NCBI GenBank assembly: GCA_001689405.1
Contig: LUJO01000018.1
Location: 1-64,000 of the forward strand
Direction of reading: 5' to 3'
Source of the DNA: Candidatus Homeothermus arabinoxylanisolvens
GTDB lineage: Bacteria > Bacteroidota > Bacteroidia > Bacteroidales > Muribaculaceae
DNA: 64,000 nucleotides
Shown one piece after another: positions 15,147-23,803 of this stretch. Positions within the stretch are counted from its first letter, which is position 1. Every line of letters begins with the position of its first letter. The translations under genes and the position numbers were made by a program. The notes beneath the pieces were generated by a model that saw only the letters and a program-made list of their open reading frames with translations, did not search any database and had not been told where the DNA came from.

Positions 15147-15824
15147 ATGAAGATAGCCATAATTGTGGCAATGACCAAGGAGCTTAATCTGTTGTTGCCT
15201 CTCATAGATTCATGTAAGGAAGTGTCTTCGGCCAATGGTTTTTCATATTATGAAGGATCAATGGGCGGCAAGAGTGTGGCCGTGATGCAGTGCGGCATAG
15301 GCAAGGTTAACGCCGCTGTCGGCGCATTTGCGCTGATTGAGGCCTTTCACCCCGATATCGTGATAAACTCCGGAGTGGCCGGCGGTACCGGCTCTGAAGC
15401 CAAGATACTCGACGTGGTAGTCGGTGAACGTGTGGCCTATCATGACGTATGGTGCGGCCCCTGCGCCGAGCGCGGCTGCATACAGGGCATGCCTCTGTAC
15501 TTCGAGGCTCCGGCCGAAGTGCTCGCCAAGATACAAGAGTCGGCCCATGTCAAGAAAGGTCTCATAGCTTCAGGCGACATGTTTGTCGACAATGCCGACG
15601 AACTGGCCCGCATAAAAGGACTTTATCACGATGTGCTGGCCGTGGATATGGAGTCGGCCGCCATAGCGCAGGTGTGCCATATAAAGGGGGTGCCGTTCAT
15701 AAGCATACGTGTCGTCAGCGACACTCCGGGCGAGACCGACAATACCGCACAGTACGAGCACTTCTGGGACGACGCTCCGCTTCAGACATTCCATGTGCTT
15801 ACACAGATTGTCGATACATTGTAG
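15147..15824 (+). CDS. mtnN: 5'-methylthioadenosine/S-adenosylhomocysteine nucleosidase
   Basis: This cytoplasmic enzyme (Pfs) removes adenine from S-adenosylhomocysteine and 5'-methylthioadenosine. Its 225 residues match the family length. Catalytic Glu12 lies in 'IVAMTKE', the 'VINSGVAGG' phosphate/ribose loop is near residue 72, 'AVDMESAAIAQV' places the ribose-binding Glu at 169, and 'VVSDTPGE' holds catalytic Asp192. It is followed after 33 bases by luxS, which uses its product S-ribosylhomocysteine. A TAACTTAG sequence at 15118-15125 may be the promoter box. Confidence 0.96.
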   Translation: MKIAIIVAMTKELNLLLPLIDSCKEVSSANGFSYYEGSMGGKSVAVMQCGIGKVNAAVGAFALIEAFHPDIVINSGVAGGTGSEAKILDVVVGERVAYHDVWCGPCAERGCIQGMPLYFEAPAEVLAKIQESAHVKKGLIASGDMFVDNADELARIKGLYHDVLAVDMESAAIAQVCHIKGVPFISIRVVSDTPGETDNTAQYEHFWDDAPLQTFHVLTQIVDTL

Positions 15825-15857
15825 AGCGCCTCGTTTATAATCTGAACAAACGGCTTT

Positions 15858-16340
15858 ATGGAAAAAATAGCAAGTTTTACCGTCAATCATCTCACACTGC
15901 TGCGCGGCGTATATGTGTCGCGCAAAGACACTACCCCTTCGGGCGATGTCATCACCACCTTTGACGTGCGCATGACCGAGCCCAACCGCCAGCCGCCGCT
16001 GAGCGGCCGTGCGCTGCATGCCATAGAGCATCTTGCGGCGACTTTTCTGCGCAATCATGCCGAGTGGCGCGACAAAGTAGTATACTGGGGGCCTATGGGA
16101 TGCCTTACCGGCAACTATCTTCTGCTAAGCGGCGACTACGAAAGCAGCGACATTGTGCCGCTACTGCGCGAGACCTTCCGCTTTATCGCCGATTTTGAAG
16201 GAGATATACCCGGCGCCACTCCGCGCGACTGCGGCAACTACTCCTATATGGACCTCGGCGAAGCCCGTGAAGCAGCCCGCCGTTATCTTGACGAGGTTCT
16301 CGACTGTATGACACCGCAACAACTCGTATATCCTCAGTGA
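15858..16340 (+). CDS. luxS: S-ribosylhomocysteine lyase (autoinducer-2 synthesis)
   Basis: LuxS cleaves S-ribosylhomocysteine into homocysteine and 4,5-dihydroxy-2,3-pentanedione, the precursor of autoinducer-2. The protein has 160 residues, as usual. The metal site is intact: His54 and His58 in 'HAIEH' and Cys125 in 'RDCGNY'. The catalytic Cys82 lies in 'GPMGCLTGNY', where most relatives read GCRTG, so Arg is replaced by Leu. Together with the preceding nucleosidase it forms a complete activated-methyl-cycle detoxification pair. Confidence 0.96.
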   Translation: MEKIASFTVNHLTLLRGVYVSRKDTTPSGDVITTFDVRMTEPNRQPPLSGRALHAIEHLAATFLRNHAEWRDKVVYWGPMGCLTGNYLLLSGDYESSDIVPLLRETFRFIADFEGDIPGATPRDCGNYSYMDLGEAREAARRYLDEVLDCMTPQQLVYPQ

Positions 16341-16353
16341 CAACATAGCGTAG

Positions 16354-17016
16354 ATGAAGGATCTAAAGGCGATAAAAGGCACATATTATATACACAATCT
16401 TATAAGCGAGGGCGAACATGAGCACCAAGACTTCAAGTTTGCCATATCGGACGCGGCCAAGATAGCCCACTCCATATCGGCTTTTGCCAACAATGACGGA
16501 GGCCGGCTTCTGGTAGGCGTGAAAGACAACGGCCGCATAGCCGGTGTACGAAACGAGGAGGACATATTTGTCATCGAACAGGCCGCGCAGATGTATTGTC
16601 ACCCGCCGCAGGATGTAAAAGTATCGGCCTTCACCGTCGACGGAGGGGCTGTGGTGCTGCGTGTAGAGATAGCCAAAGCGCTGAAGCGTCCTGTGTATTC
16701 ACGCGAGACCGACGGCACCATGCGTGCCTACTATCGAGTGAAAGATGAGAATATAGTGGCCCACCCCGTCATGGTGAAGGCATGGAGGCGCATGGCCGCC
16801 GAGGAGGGACTCATCCTGTCGCTTTCCGAGGCGGAGGCCGCTTTGCTCAATTATCTTGACGAATGGAAGATGACTACGGTAGAAGACTATATGCGCGGCG
16901 CACACATAAGCAGGGCTACGGCTGAAGAGATAATAGTAAGGCTTTGTGCCGCCGGGGTTCTCGAGTTTGTATATACAGGCACCGAATTCAAGATTATGCG
17001 CTCCGATAATCAATAA
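16354..17016 (+). CDS. AlbA_2 (schlafen-like) putative nucleic-acid-binding protein
   Basis: The 220-residue protein has an N-terminal AlbA_2 or schlafen-like domain: 'EGEHEHQDFKFAISDAAKIAHSISAFANNDGGRLLVGVKDNGRIAGV' near residues 19-66 carries the family's ExxxxDFK and NxxGG features. The C-terminal part (about 160-215) resembles a winged helix. Members bind ATP or nucleic acid and several are regulators, but the role of this one is unknown. It begins 13 bases after luxS and is probably co-transcribed with it. Confidence 0.85.
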   Translation: MKDLKAIKGTYYIHNLISEGEHEHQDFKFAISDAAKIAHSISAFANNDGGRLLVGVKDNGRIAGVRNEEDIFVIEQAAQMYCHPPQDVKVSAFTVDGGAVVLRVEIAKALKRPVYSRETDGTMRAYYRVKDENIVAHPVMVKAWRRMAAEEGLILSLSEAEAALLNYLDEWKMTTVEDYMRGAHISRATAEEIIVRLCAAGVLEFVYTGTEFKIMRSDNQ

Positions 17017-17126
17017 TGATTACTCGCACCTCTGTCATCGACATGAAAATACCCGTTTTTCAGTATGGCGAGGATTGGCCCGATGAAGTAATTTTGCATC
17101 CGGATAATTATACGAATTTAATATAA
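17016..17126 (+). CDS. possible 36-residue small protein overlapping the previous stop
   Basis: An ATG overlaps the stop of the schlafen-like gene (TAATG), a common sign of translational coupling. The frame runs 36 residues with 'MKIPVFQYGEDWPDEVILHPDNYTNLI' as its second part. The composition is protein-like, but no family is recognised. It could be a coupled small protein, the tail of a lost gene, or chance. Confidence 0.3.
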   Translation: MITRTSVIDMKIPVFQYGEDWPDEVILHPDNYTNLI

Positions 17127-17242
17127 GACCGGCCCGGCCGGAGTAATCTATTTTATTATCAAAGCTATTGTTTTATACATTACGCGGCGCCTTCCGTGAG
17201 GATAGCGCCGCGTATGCGTTTTATCAGGTTGGCAACCCGTTG

Positions 17243-18178
17243 TCATTTACCTCCGACAAGCTTGTAAAAAGAGCCGGGGACTTGAGTGGAGAAGTTCATG
17301 TCGCGCCGTGTCGAGGGATGGACGAAGCGCAGAGTGCGGGCATGAAGCGCAAGCCGATGTATGAACGTAGGACGTGCGCCGTACTTGCGGTCGCCTGCTA
17401 TCGGATGGCCGAGGTCTTTCATATGCACCCTTATCTGATTTTTACGGCCGGTGTCAAGCTCGACTTCAAGCATGGTATGCCCTTTGCCTCGCTTTATGAC
17501 CTTATAGCGGGTCACGGCGAGATCACCCTTCTCCGGGTCATCGGTCGAATATACCTCATACTGCGAGTTTTCGGCAAGATAACTTTTTATGACCCCGCTA
17601 TCCTGCTCCACTATGCCCTCCACGACAGCCACATATGTGCGATTGAGCACCATATTGTTCCAGTTGTGCTGCATGGCGTCTTTAGCCTCCTCGGTCTTGG
17701 CCATCATCATAAGTCCTGATGTGTCGCGGTCGAGCCTGTGCACGATAAACACCTTATTGCGGGGATTTTCCCACTTCACATGCTCACGCACTATAGAGTA
17801 TGCCGTGCCGTCTTTCATTTTGTCGGTACCCATAGACAGCAATCCGTATCCCTTCTCAATGACTATTATGTCATCATCCTCATATACGAGCTTCACACGA
17901 CGGTTTGAGAAGAGCCGGAATTCACGGGTCAGATTTACCTTCACCTCGTCGGCCGGAGTAAGCGGAGTATCGAACTGAGTTACCGGTATGCCGTTTACCG
18001 CCACCTGATTATGTTTTAGCAGTTCCTTGACATTGGTGCGCTTGCGCATGGGCATGGACAGGAACAGAAAGTCGAGCAGCCGGCAATCCTCCTTCGGGAC
18101 ATATGTCTCGATTACATCGGGTTTGAAACCGACGTGTTGTGTGCCGGGCTTACTTGCATATGGATTTTTGGGTCGCAT
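17243..18178 (-). CDS. RluA-family pseudouridine synthase
   Basis: The 311-residue cytoplasmic enzyme isomerises uridine in rRNA or tRNA. An S4 RNA-binding domain spans about residues 35-85 and the catalytic domain about 95-300. The RluA motif 'HRLDRDTSG' contains the catalytic Asp150, and 'ELDTGRKNQIRVHM' and 'GHPIAGDRKYG' are further family motifs. Which RNA position is modified (RluC-, RluD- or TruC-like) cannot be told. Its start lies 2 bases after the topA stop, so the two genes form an operon. Confidence 0.93.
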   Translation of the reverse strand: MRPKNPYASKPGTQHVGFKPDVIETYVPKEDCRLLDFLFLSMPMRKRTNVKELLKHNQVAVNGIPVTQFDTPLTPADEVKVNLTREFRLFSNRRVKLVYEDDDIIVIEKGYGLLSMGTDKMKDGTAYSIVREHVKWENPRNKVFIVHRLDRDTSGLMMMAKTEEAKDAMQHNWNNMVLNRTYVAVVEGIVEQDSGVIKSYLAENSQYEVYSTDDPEKGDLAVTRYKVIKRGKGHTMLEVELDTGRKNQIRVHMKDLGHPIAGDRKYGARPTFIHRLALHARTLRFVHPSTRRDMNFSTQVPGSFYKLVGGK

Positions 18179-18180
18179 GA

Positions 18181-20505
18181 CTACTTCTTTTTAGTGTATT
18201 TACGCGCCGGCTTCTTTGGAGCGGCGTTCTGCTCCTCCATGATTTTACGACACTCCTCAAGGGTCAGCGCCTCGGGTGAGGCTACCGTACGCGGTATCTT
18301 GTAATTGCTCTTGCGGTACGATATGTAGGGGCCGTAAGGGCCGTTGAGTATCTGCACCTCGGGGTCGTCATCAAACGTCTTTACCACACGCTTGCTTTCA
18401 GCACTGCGCTTGGACTTTATCAGCTCTTCGGCCTCTTCGAGAGTTATTGCCGCGGGAGCCATATCCTTCGGTATAGATACGAACTTGCCCTCATGCTTTA
18501 TATAAGGCCCGTACTTGCCTATGGCCACCGTGACCTCGGAGCCTTCATACGTGCCGAGATTACGCGGGAACTCAAACAACTTCAAAGCCTCCTCAAGAGT
18601 GATTGTGCTTACCGACTGACCTTTCAGCAGGGAGGCGAACTGGGGTTTCTCGTCATCATCGCCGTCGCCTATCTGGACCAGAGGACCATAACGACCTATC
18701 TTGACACTCACCTGCTTGCCGTTGGGGTCGAGACCGAGCATGCGCTCTCCGATCTTATGCTCAAGGCGCATGTTCATGGCAGCATCCACATCAGGATGAA
18801 ACAGCTCGTAGAACATGGCTATCTCCTTGTTCCATGCCAGATGTCCTTCGGCTATGTCATCAAACTTCTCCTCCATGCGGGCCGTGAAGTCATAGTCAAG
18901 AATCGAGGGGAAATAGCGGGTAAGGAAATCATTTACAACCACACCTATGTCGGTAGGTATGAGCTTGCCCTTTTCAGAGCCGACAACCTCTTTCTTCACT
19001 TTATCGGTTATTTTCCCGTGTTCAAGCGAAATGACATTATACTTGCGTTCGGAACCCTCTTTCTCGCCCTTCTCGACATAATCACGTGCCTGAATGGTAG
19101 ATATGGTGGGCGCATAAGTTGACGGACGTCCTATGCCGAGCTCCTCCATCTTCTTGACAAGCGAGGCCTCGGTATAGCGCGGCGGCTGCTGCGTGAAGCG
19201 TTCGGTGGCGGTCACAGCCGAAGCCTCAAGCTTATCGCCCTCGGTCATGGCGGGCAGCAGATCGCTGTCGGCCTCATCTATATCATCGTCATTGCCCTCG
19301 ATATACACTTTCAGGAAGCCGTCGAAGGTTATCACCTCGCCGGTAGCGGTAAAATGCTCTTCGCGCGTCGACGGCTGAATCTCTACCGTGGTCTTTTCTA
19401 TTTCGGCATCGGCCATCTGCGATGCTATGGTACGCTTCCATATGAGGTTGTATAGACGTTGCTCCTGCACAGACGCGGAAATAGAGGACGCCGATATGTC
19501 GGTGGGGCGTATAGCCTCATGGGCCTCCTGCGCGCCCTTGGAGTGAGTATGATATTGTCTTGTCTTAAGATATCTCTTTCCGAGTTTTCCGTTTATCTCC
19601 GAAGCTATGGCATCGAGCGCAAGCGACGACAGATTGAGAGAGTCGGTACGCATATAGGTTATGTAACCGGCCTCATATAGCTTCTGCGCCACCATCATGG
19701 TCTGCGTAACAGAAAAGCCGAGCTTGCGCGAAGCCTCCTGCTGCAGAGTGGAGGTGGTAAACGGAGGCGCCGGCGACTTGGTGACCGGCCTTATATTGAC
19801 ACTCTTGACACTGAACGAGGCATTGGCACAGTCGTCAAGCAGCTTCACCGCCGAGTCTCTGTCGGAAATGCGGCGGCTGAGTTCGGCCTTTACCGGCACA
19901 CCGCCCTTGTCAAGAAAAGTGGCGTTTACACGATAGTAGCTCTCGCTACGGAAGTTCTTGATCTCGTTCTCGCGCTCAACGATAAGCCTCACGGCCACCG
20001 ACTGCACACGACCTGCCGACAACGCCGGCTTAATCTTCTTCCACAACACAGGCGACAGCTCAAAGCCGACTATACGGTCGAGCACTCTGCGGGCCTGCTG
20101 CGCATCGACCCGGTTAAGGTCAATGGCACGCGGATGACTTATAGCCTCCTCAATAGCGTTCTTAGTTATCTCATGAAACACGATACGCCTTGTAGTCGAC
20201 GGATCAAGGCCGAGCACCTCACACAGATGCCAAGCTATAGCCTCACCCTCACGGTCCTCATCGGAAGCGAGCCATACGGTCTCAGAGCTTTTCACGGCCT
20301 TTTTAAGTTCGGCCACAAGCTGCTTTTTGTCGTCGGGTATCTCATAAATCGGGGCGAATCCATGGTCTATGTCTATACTGAACTTCTTTTTATTCAGGTC
20401 GCGGATGTGTCCGTAACTCGACATCACTTTATAGTCCTTACCCAAAAATTTTTCTATGGTCTTGGCCTTGGCAGGCGACTCTACTATGACGAGATTCTTA
20501 AACAT
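18181..20505 (-). CDS. topA: DNA topoisomerase I
   Basis: This type IA topoisomerase relaxes negatively supercoiled DNA. The N-terminal TOPRIM domain begins 'LVIVESPAKAKTIEKFLG' and has the metal site 'SDEDREGE' at 81-88. The catalytic Tyr284 sits in 'YITYMRTDSLNLS'. Instead of Cys4 zinc fingers, the C-terminus has three repeats with a GxYGP core: 'IGRYGPLVQ', 'IGKYGPYIK' and 'NGPYGPYIS', then a Lys-rich end. This is the form usual in Bacteroidetes. A TAATTTTG box lies just upstream, and the RluA-type gene follows 2 bases after its stop. Confidence 0.97.
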   Translation of the reverse strand: MFKNLVIVESPAKAKTIEKFLGKDYKVMSSYGHIRDLNKKKFSIDIDHGFAPIYEIPDDKKQLVAELKKAVKSSETVWLASDEDREGEAIAWHLCEVLGLDPSTTRRIVFHEITKNAIEEAISHPRAIDLNRVDAQQARRVLDRIVGFELSPVLWKKIKPALSAGRVQSVAVRLIVERENEIKNFRSESYYRVNATFLDKGGVPVKAELSRRISDRDSAVKLLDDCANASFSVKSVNIRPVTKSPAPPFTTSTLQQEASRKLGFSVTQTMMVAQKLYEAGYITYMRTDSLNLSSLALDAIASEINGKLGKRYLKTRQYHTHSKGAQEAHEAIRPTDISASSISASVQEQRLYNLIWKRTIASQMADAEIEKTTVEIQPSTREEHFTATGEVITFDGFLKVYIEGNDDDIDEADSDLLPAMTEGDKLEASAVTATERFTQQPPRYTEASLVKKMEELGIGRPSTYAPTISTIQARDYVEKGEKEGSERKYNVISLEHGKITDKVKKEVVGSEKGKLIPTDIGVVVNDFLTRYFPSILDYDFTARMEEKFDDIAEGHLAWNKEIAMFYELFHPDVDAAMNMRLEHKIGERMLGLDPNGKQVSVKIGRYGPLVQIGDGDDDEKPQFASLLKGQSVSTITLEEALKLFEFPRNLGTYEGSEVTVAIGKYGPYIKHEGKFVSIPKDMAPAAITLEEAEELIKSKRSAESKRVVKTFDDDPEVQILNGPYGPYISYRKSNYKIPRTVASPEALTLEECRKIMEEQNAAPKKPARKYTKKK

Positions 20506-20531
20506 TTATCCTGTTAATTCAAATTTTTCGG

Positions 20532-20539
20532 CAAAATTA
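20532..20539 (-). promoter_or_regulatory. -7 box of topA
   Basis: The minus strand reads TAATTTTG, 27 bases before the topA start codon, in the only sizeable gap (131 bp) of this gene block. Confidence 0.55.
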
Positions 20540-20636
20540 GGAAAAAGTTATATATAATAATGTATAATTTCACATTTTATCGATTTTTTCACTTTGGGAA
20601 AGCCCGACAATATAACAATCGCCCTGCCGAGAAGGG

Positions 20637-21452
20637 TCAGCATCCCTGCCAAGAAGCAAGATATGTCCAGCCCTCGTGAAGAGGCACATCCTCCTCGACC
20701 ATCATAGCCCCCAACAGGCCTTCGGCACGACACGTCAACGTAAAATGCGCCAGTCCTATGCCCATATCGAGCATCATAAAAGCGGAAGCGCCGTCAACGT
20801 GATAGAACCTGACCGTAGCGCCGTCGACCACAGCGCGCCACGGCTGTGAGTTACGCGACGACGGAGCCTTGCGCATGTTCTCAAGGGCCTGACGATAAGG
20901 ATTTCCGTCAGGTATTCGCTCGCAGGCCTCTCCGTAAAAGAAGAGCCGGTCGAAGTCAATACGTCTGTTGCCGTGCACCCCTATACGCATGAGCCTGTCA
21001 CGCAACTTGGGACGGTCGGCGGCATAACCGACAGGCGATACAGCCGCAAGCACCTCGCCGGGCGCAAGGGTCATTCTGTTAAGAAACGACGATTTTTTAA
21101 AAGTGCCGCCGAGCCAGCATGTAGCCAGACCTATGGATGTACAATAGAGCAGCACCTCTTCAAAAAACCAGCCGGCATTTACATCGGCATACTCGCCCTC
21201 TTCATAAATCAGCGCCATGTAGTCGTGGCATCCGGTAATCACCCCGTAAGTACCAAGCTTCTCGCTGTCAGCGTCGTTATCTTCGCGATGCACCAGTTCA
21301 ACCCGCGCGCGACATCCAGCAATCGGTTGCTCCAGCGATGCCGCAAACCTCAGAATATTGTCAACGGTGTCCTCTTCAAGCTGACGCCGTGAATAAGAAC
21401 GCACCGATTTTCGCACATTTATCGCATCAATCAAACACTTAAGGTCAATCAT
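20637..21452 (-). CDS. nitroreductase-family protein
   Basis: The 271-residue protein is a member of the FMN-dependent nitroreductase superfamily. The N-terminal 'INVRKSVRSYS' is the FMN-phosphate binding motif, and 'MRKAPSSRNSQPWRAVVDG' near residue 191 is the second typical FMN contact. 'FHVDGASAFMMLDMGIGLAHFTLTC' fits the C-terminal core. It is longer than ordinary nitroreductases and resembles the double-length or TM1586-like group. The substrate is unknown. It starts 5 bases after the dnaX stop, so both share a transcript. Confidence 0.88.
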   Translation of the reverse strand: MIDLKCLIDAINVRKSVRSYSRRQLEEDTVDNILRFAASLEQPIAGCRARVELVHREDNDADSEKLGTYGVITGCHDYMALIYEEGEYADVNAGWFFEEVLLYCTSIGLATCWLGGTFKKSSFLNRMTLAPGEVLAAVSPVGYAADRPKLRDRLMRIGVHGNRRIDFDRLFFYGEACERIPDGNPYRQALENMRKAPSSRNSQPWRAVVDGATVRFYHVDGASAFMMLDMGIGLAHFTLTCRAEGLLGAMMVEEDVPLHEGWTYLASWQGC

Positions 21453-21457
21453 AATTA

Positions 21458-23221
21458 CTATTGCAGTGTCAAGTGAAGGTCTTCAATCAAGGTATTCAGG
21501 TAAGGGTGGTGCTGCCTCATGACCGCAAACACTTCCGAGTCGGTCAGCGAAGTCACCGTAGCCTTGCCTTTGTTAAGCACAATTTCCAAATTTATATAAT
21601 CATTATCAAGACGCTTACGCAGCTCCGACAGAAGCACATCCATCGACTGCACTATAGCGTCGCGTATAGCCTCGCTCTCAACGGTAACTCCGAATCGAGT
21701 GGCCTCGACACGCACCGGAACAGCCAGACGCATGGCGTTGATAAGCAGGTGTTCCTTAGGATGCGCCTCGATTATAGCGCCCCACGCAGCTTTAAGCTGC
21801 TCGTCGGTAAAAGCCGACGAACGCTTAGGCTTATTGTCAGCCACACCCGTCTCACCGCTCTCATGACGGCCGGCCGATGATTTCAGCGAAAGCCCGGGAG
21901 TACGCAGTGTAGTGGTATGATGACGGTCGGCTGTCTTGGGAGACGGCACATAATCGGTCCGCGGGGCACTCGCCACCGGAGGCTTGACAGGCGACGGCGC
22001 ATACGACACAGGCGCGCCCGAAGCCGGTACAGATGCCGGCGACGGAGCCGGAGCAACGTTCTGCGGTGCATTGTCCTTCATTATAGGACGTATCCGCCCC
22101 TCTCCTGCACCGCTTTCACCGGGGGAGGGGCTGAGCAATTGGCACAGCTTTATCAACGTAAGCTCGACAAGGAGCTGCTTGTTGGAGGCCATGCGGTAGT
22201 TCAGGTCGGCATCGTTGCACAAGTCCATGGCCTTGTATAGAAATGCGGGCGTGCACTTGGCGGCCACGGCTGCCATGGCCGCACGCGCCTCGTCGCTCGC
22301 TTCAAGCAGGACTATGGTCGACGGGTCGCGCGCCACCATGAGGTCACGGAAATGAGCGGCGAGCCCGTTTATAAAGAACTGGGAGTCAAAGCCCTTGTCA
22401 CGTATCTCTTTGTATATGAGAAGCGCCGCAGGAACATCGCCCGACAGGAAAGCATCTACCAGACGGTCGTAATACTCATAGTCAAGTATGTTAAGATTGT
22501 CGACCGTAGAGCGATATGTGACATTTCCCATCGACGAAGCGGCCACCTGATCAAATATCGACAGAGCGTCGCGCATGGCTCCGTCAGCCTTGCGTGCAAT
22601 GACATTCAGCGCGGCCGGCTCGGCGGAAATGCCCTCCTCGCCCGCTATATATTGCAGATGCTCCACCATATCCTGAATCGTGATGCGGTTGAAGTCATAT
22701 ATCTGACACCGCGACAATATGGTAGGTATGATCTTGTGCTTCTCGGTAGTGGCCAGTATAAAAATCACATAGGATGGCGGCTCCTCCAACGTCTTGAGAA
22801 AAGCGTTGAAAGCCTGTGTGGAGAGCATGTGCACCTCATCGACTATAAACACGCGGTAACGGGCGTTGACCGGAGGCACCTGTACCTGCTCGGTAAGTTC
22901 ACGCATGTAGTCGACACCGTTGTTTGACGCGGCGTCAAGCTCCACGATATTGAGTGAGTTGCCCTTATTGAACTCACGGCACGACACACACTCGTTGCAT
23001 GCCTCGCCGTCGGGTGTGCGATGCTCACAGTTTATGGTCTTTGCGAATATGCGCGCACAAGAGGTCTTGCCTACCCCGCGCGAGCCACAGAACAGATAGG
23101 CATGCGCCAGCCTGTCCTTGCTTATAGAATTTTTGAGCGTAGTGGTAAGCGCTTTCTGCCCCACCACGCTGCTGAATGTAGCCGGCCTGTATTTTCGGGC
23201 CGATACTATATAGTTTTCCAT
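21458..23221 (-). CDS. dnaX: DNA polymerase III subunit gamma/tau
   Basis: This is the clamp-loader ATPase of the replisome. The AAA+ core has Walker A 'GSRGVGKT' (46-53), a zinc site of four Cys (65, 75, 78, 81), Walker B 'VFIVDEVH' (124-131) and the SRC motif near 170. The oligomerisation domain follows, then a Pro/Ala/Ser-rich linker at about 375-450 and a C-terminal tau-like domain. No obvious slippery A-run was seen at the point where Escherichia coli makes the short gamma form. It is 587 residues long and heads an operon with the nitroreductase-family gene. Confidence 0.96.
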   Translation of the reverse strand: MENYIVSARKYRPATFSSVVGQKALTTTLKNSISKDRLAHAYLFCGSRGVGKTSCARIFAKTINCEHRTPDGEACNECVSCREFNKGNSLNIVELDAASNNGVDYMRELTEQVQVPPVNARYRVFIVDEVHMLSTQAFNAFLKTLEEPPSYVIFILATTEKHKIIPTILSRCQIYDFNRITIQDMVEHLQYIAGEEGISAEPAALNVIARKADGAMRDALSIFDQVAASSMGNVTYRSTVDNLNILDYEYYDRLVDAFLSGDVPAALLIYKEIRDKGFDSQFFINGLAAHFRDLMVARDPSTIVLLEASDEARAAMAAVAAKCTPAFLYKAMDLCNDADLNYRMASNKQLLVELTLIKLCQLLSPSPGESGAGEGRIRPIMKDNAPQNVAPAPSPASVPASGAPVSYAPSPVKPPVASAPRTDYVPSPKTADRHHTTTLRTPGLSLKSSAGRHESGETGVADNKPKRSSAFTDEQLKAAWGAIIEAHPKEHLLINAMRLAVPVRVEATRFGVTVESEAIRDAIVQSMDVLLSELRKRLDNDYINLEIVLNKGKATVTSLTDSEVFAVMRQHHPYLNTLIEDLHLTLQ

Positions 23222-23239
23222 CTGTGTTACTTTCTTCTA

Positions 23240-23278
23240 CAAATATAATACATATATTTCACAAAAACTTTACCTTTG
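23240..23278. promoter_or_regulatory. divergent promoters of dnaX and the GNAT gene
   Basis: TATATTTG on the minus strand (23240-23247) lies 19 bases before dnaX. TACCTTTG on the plus strand (23271-23278) lies 30 bases before the acetyltransferase start at 23308. Upstream TTG elements are not obvious. Confidence 0.5.
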
Positions 23279-23307
23279 CCGCAAATTTAAGAGAGGGTTT
23301 AATAAAT

Positions 23308-23790
23308 ATGCTACGCAAAGTCAAGTTTACCGATGCCTCCTACATAACGGCGATATACAACCGGTACATCGCCGAGACCACGATATCGTTTGAGACGGAG
23401 TGTCTGACTGAAGAGAAAATGCTCGAACGCATACGTGACATATCGGGAAAATATCCTTACTTCGTATGGGAGGAAAACGGCAAGCCGGCAGGCTATTGTT
23501 ACGCGCACCAATGGAAAGAGCGGGCCGCATACTCGCGCACACTGGAGACGACCATATACATTGACGCACAATGGCAAAGACGCGGCATAGGGCGCCGGCT
23601 TATGGAGGCACTAATAGAAGAGTGCCGCGCACAGGGGTATCACGCACTCATAGCCTGCATAACAGGCGACAACGACACAAGTATAAAGATGCACGAACGC
23701 CTCGGGTTCACCAAAGTGTCATGCTTCAAGGAGGTGGGCCACAAACATGGCCGCGTGCTCGACGTCGTAGACCTCGAGCTGCTGCTATAG
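23308..23790 (+). CDS. GNAT acetyltransferase, phosphinothricin-acetyltransferase type
   Basis: The 160-residue protein is a GCN5-related N-acetyltransferase. 'ITAIYNRYIAETTISFET' at the N-terminus and 'KERAAYSRTLETTIYID' are typical of the Pat/YncA (phosphinothricin or methionine-sulfoximine acetyltransferase) subgroup, and 'QWQRRGIGRRLM' is the acetyl-CoA loop. 'HERLGFTKVSCFKEVGHKHGR' completes the pattern. The natural substrate is probably a modified amino acid. The start was set at the ATG after the promoter box; an earlier in-frame ATG would precede that box. Confidence 0.9.
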   Translation: MLRKVKFTDASYITAIYNRYIAETTISFETECLTEEKMLERIRDISGKYPYFVWEENGKPAGYCYAHQWKERAAYSRTLETTIYIDAQWQRRGIGRRLMEALIEECRAQGYHALIACITGDNDTSIKMHERLGFTKVSCFKEVGHKHGRVLDVVDLELLL

Positions 23791-23803
23791 AATAAAGCGG
23801 AAC

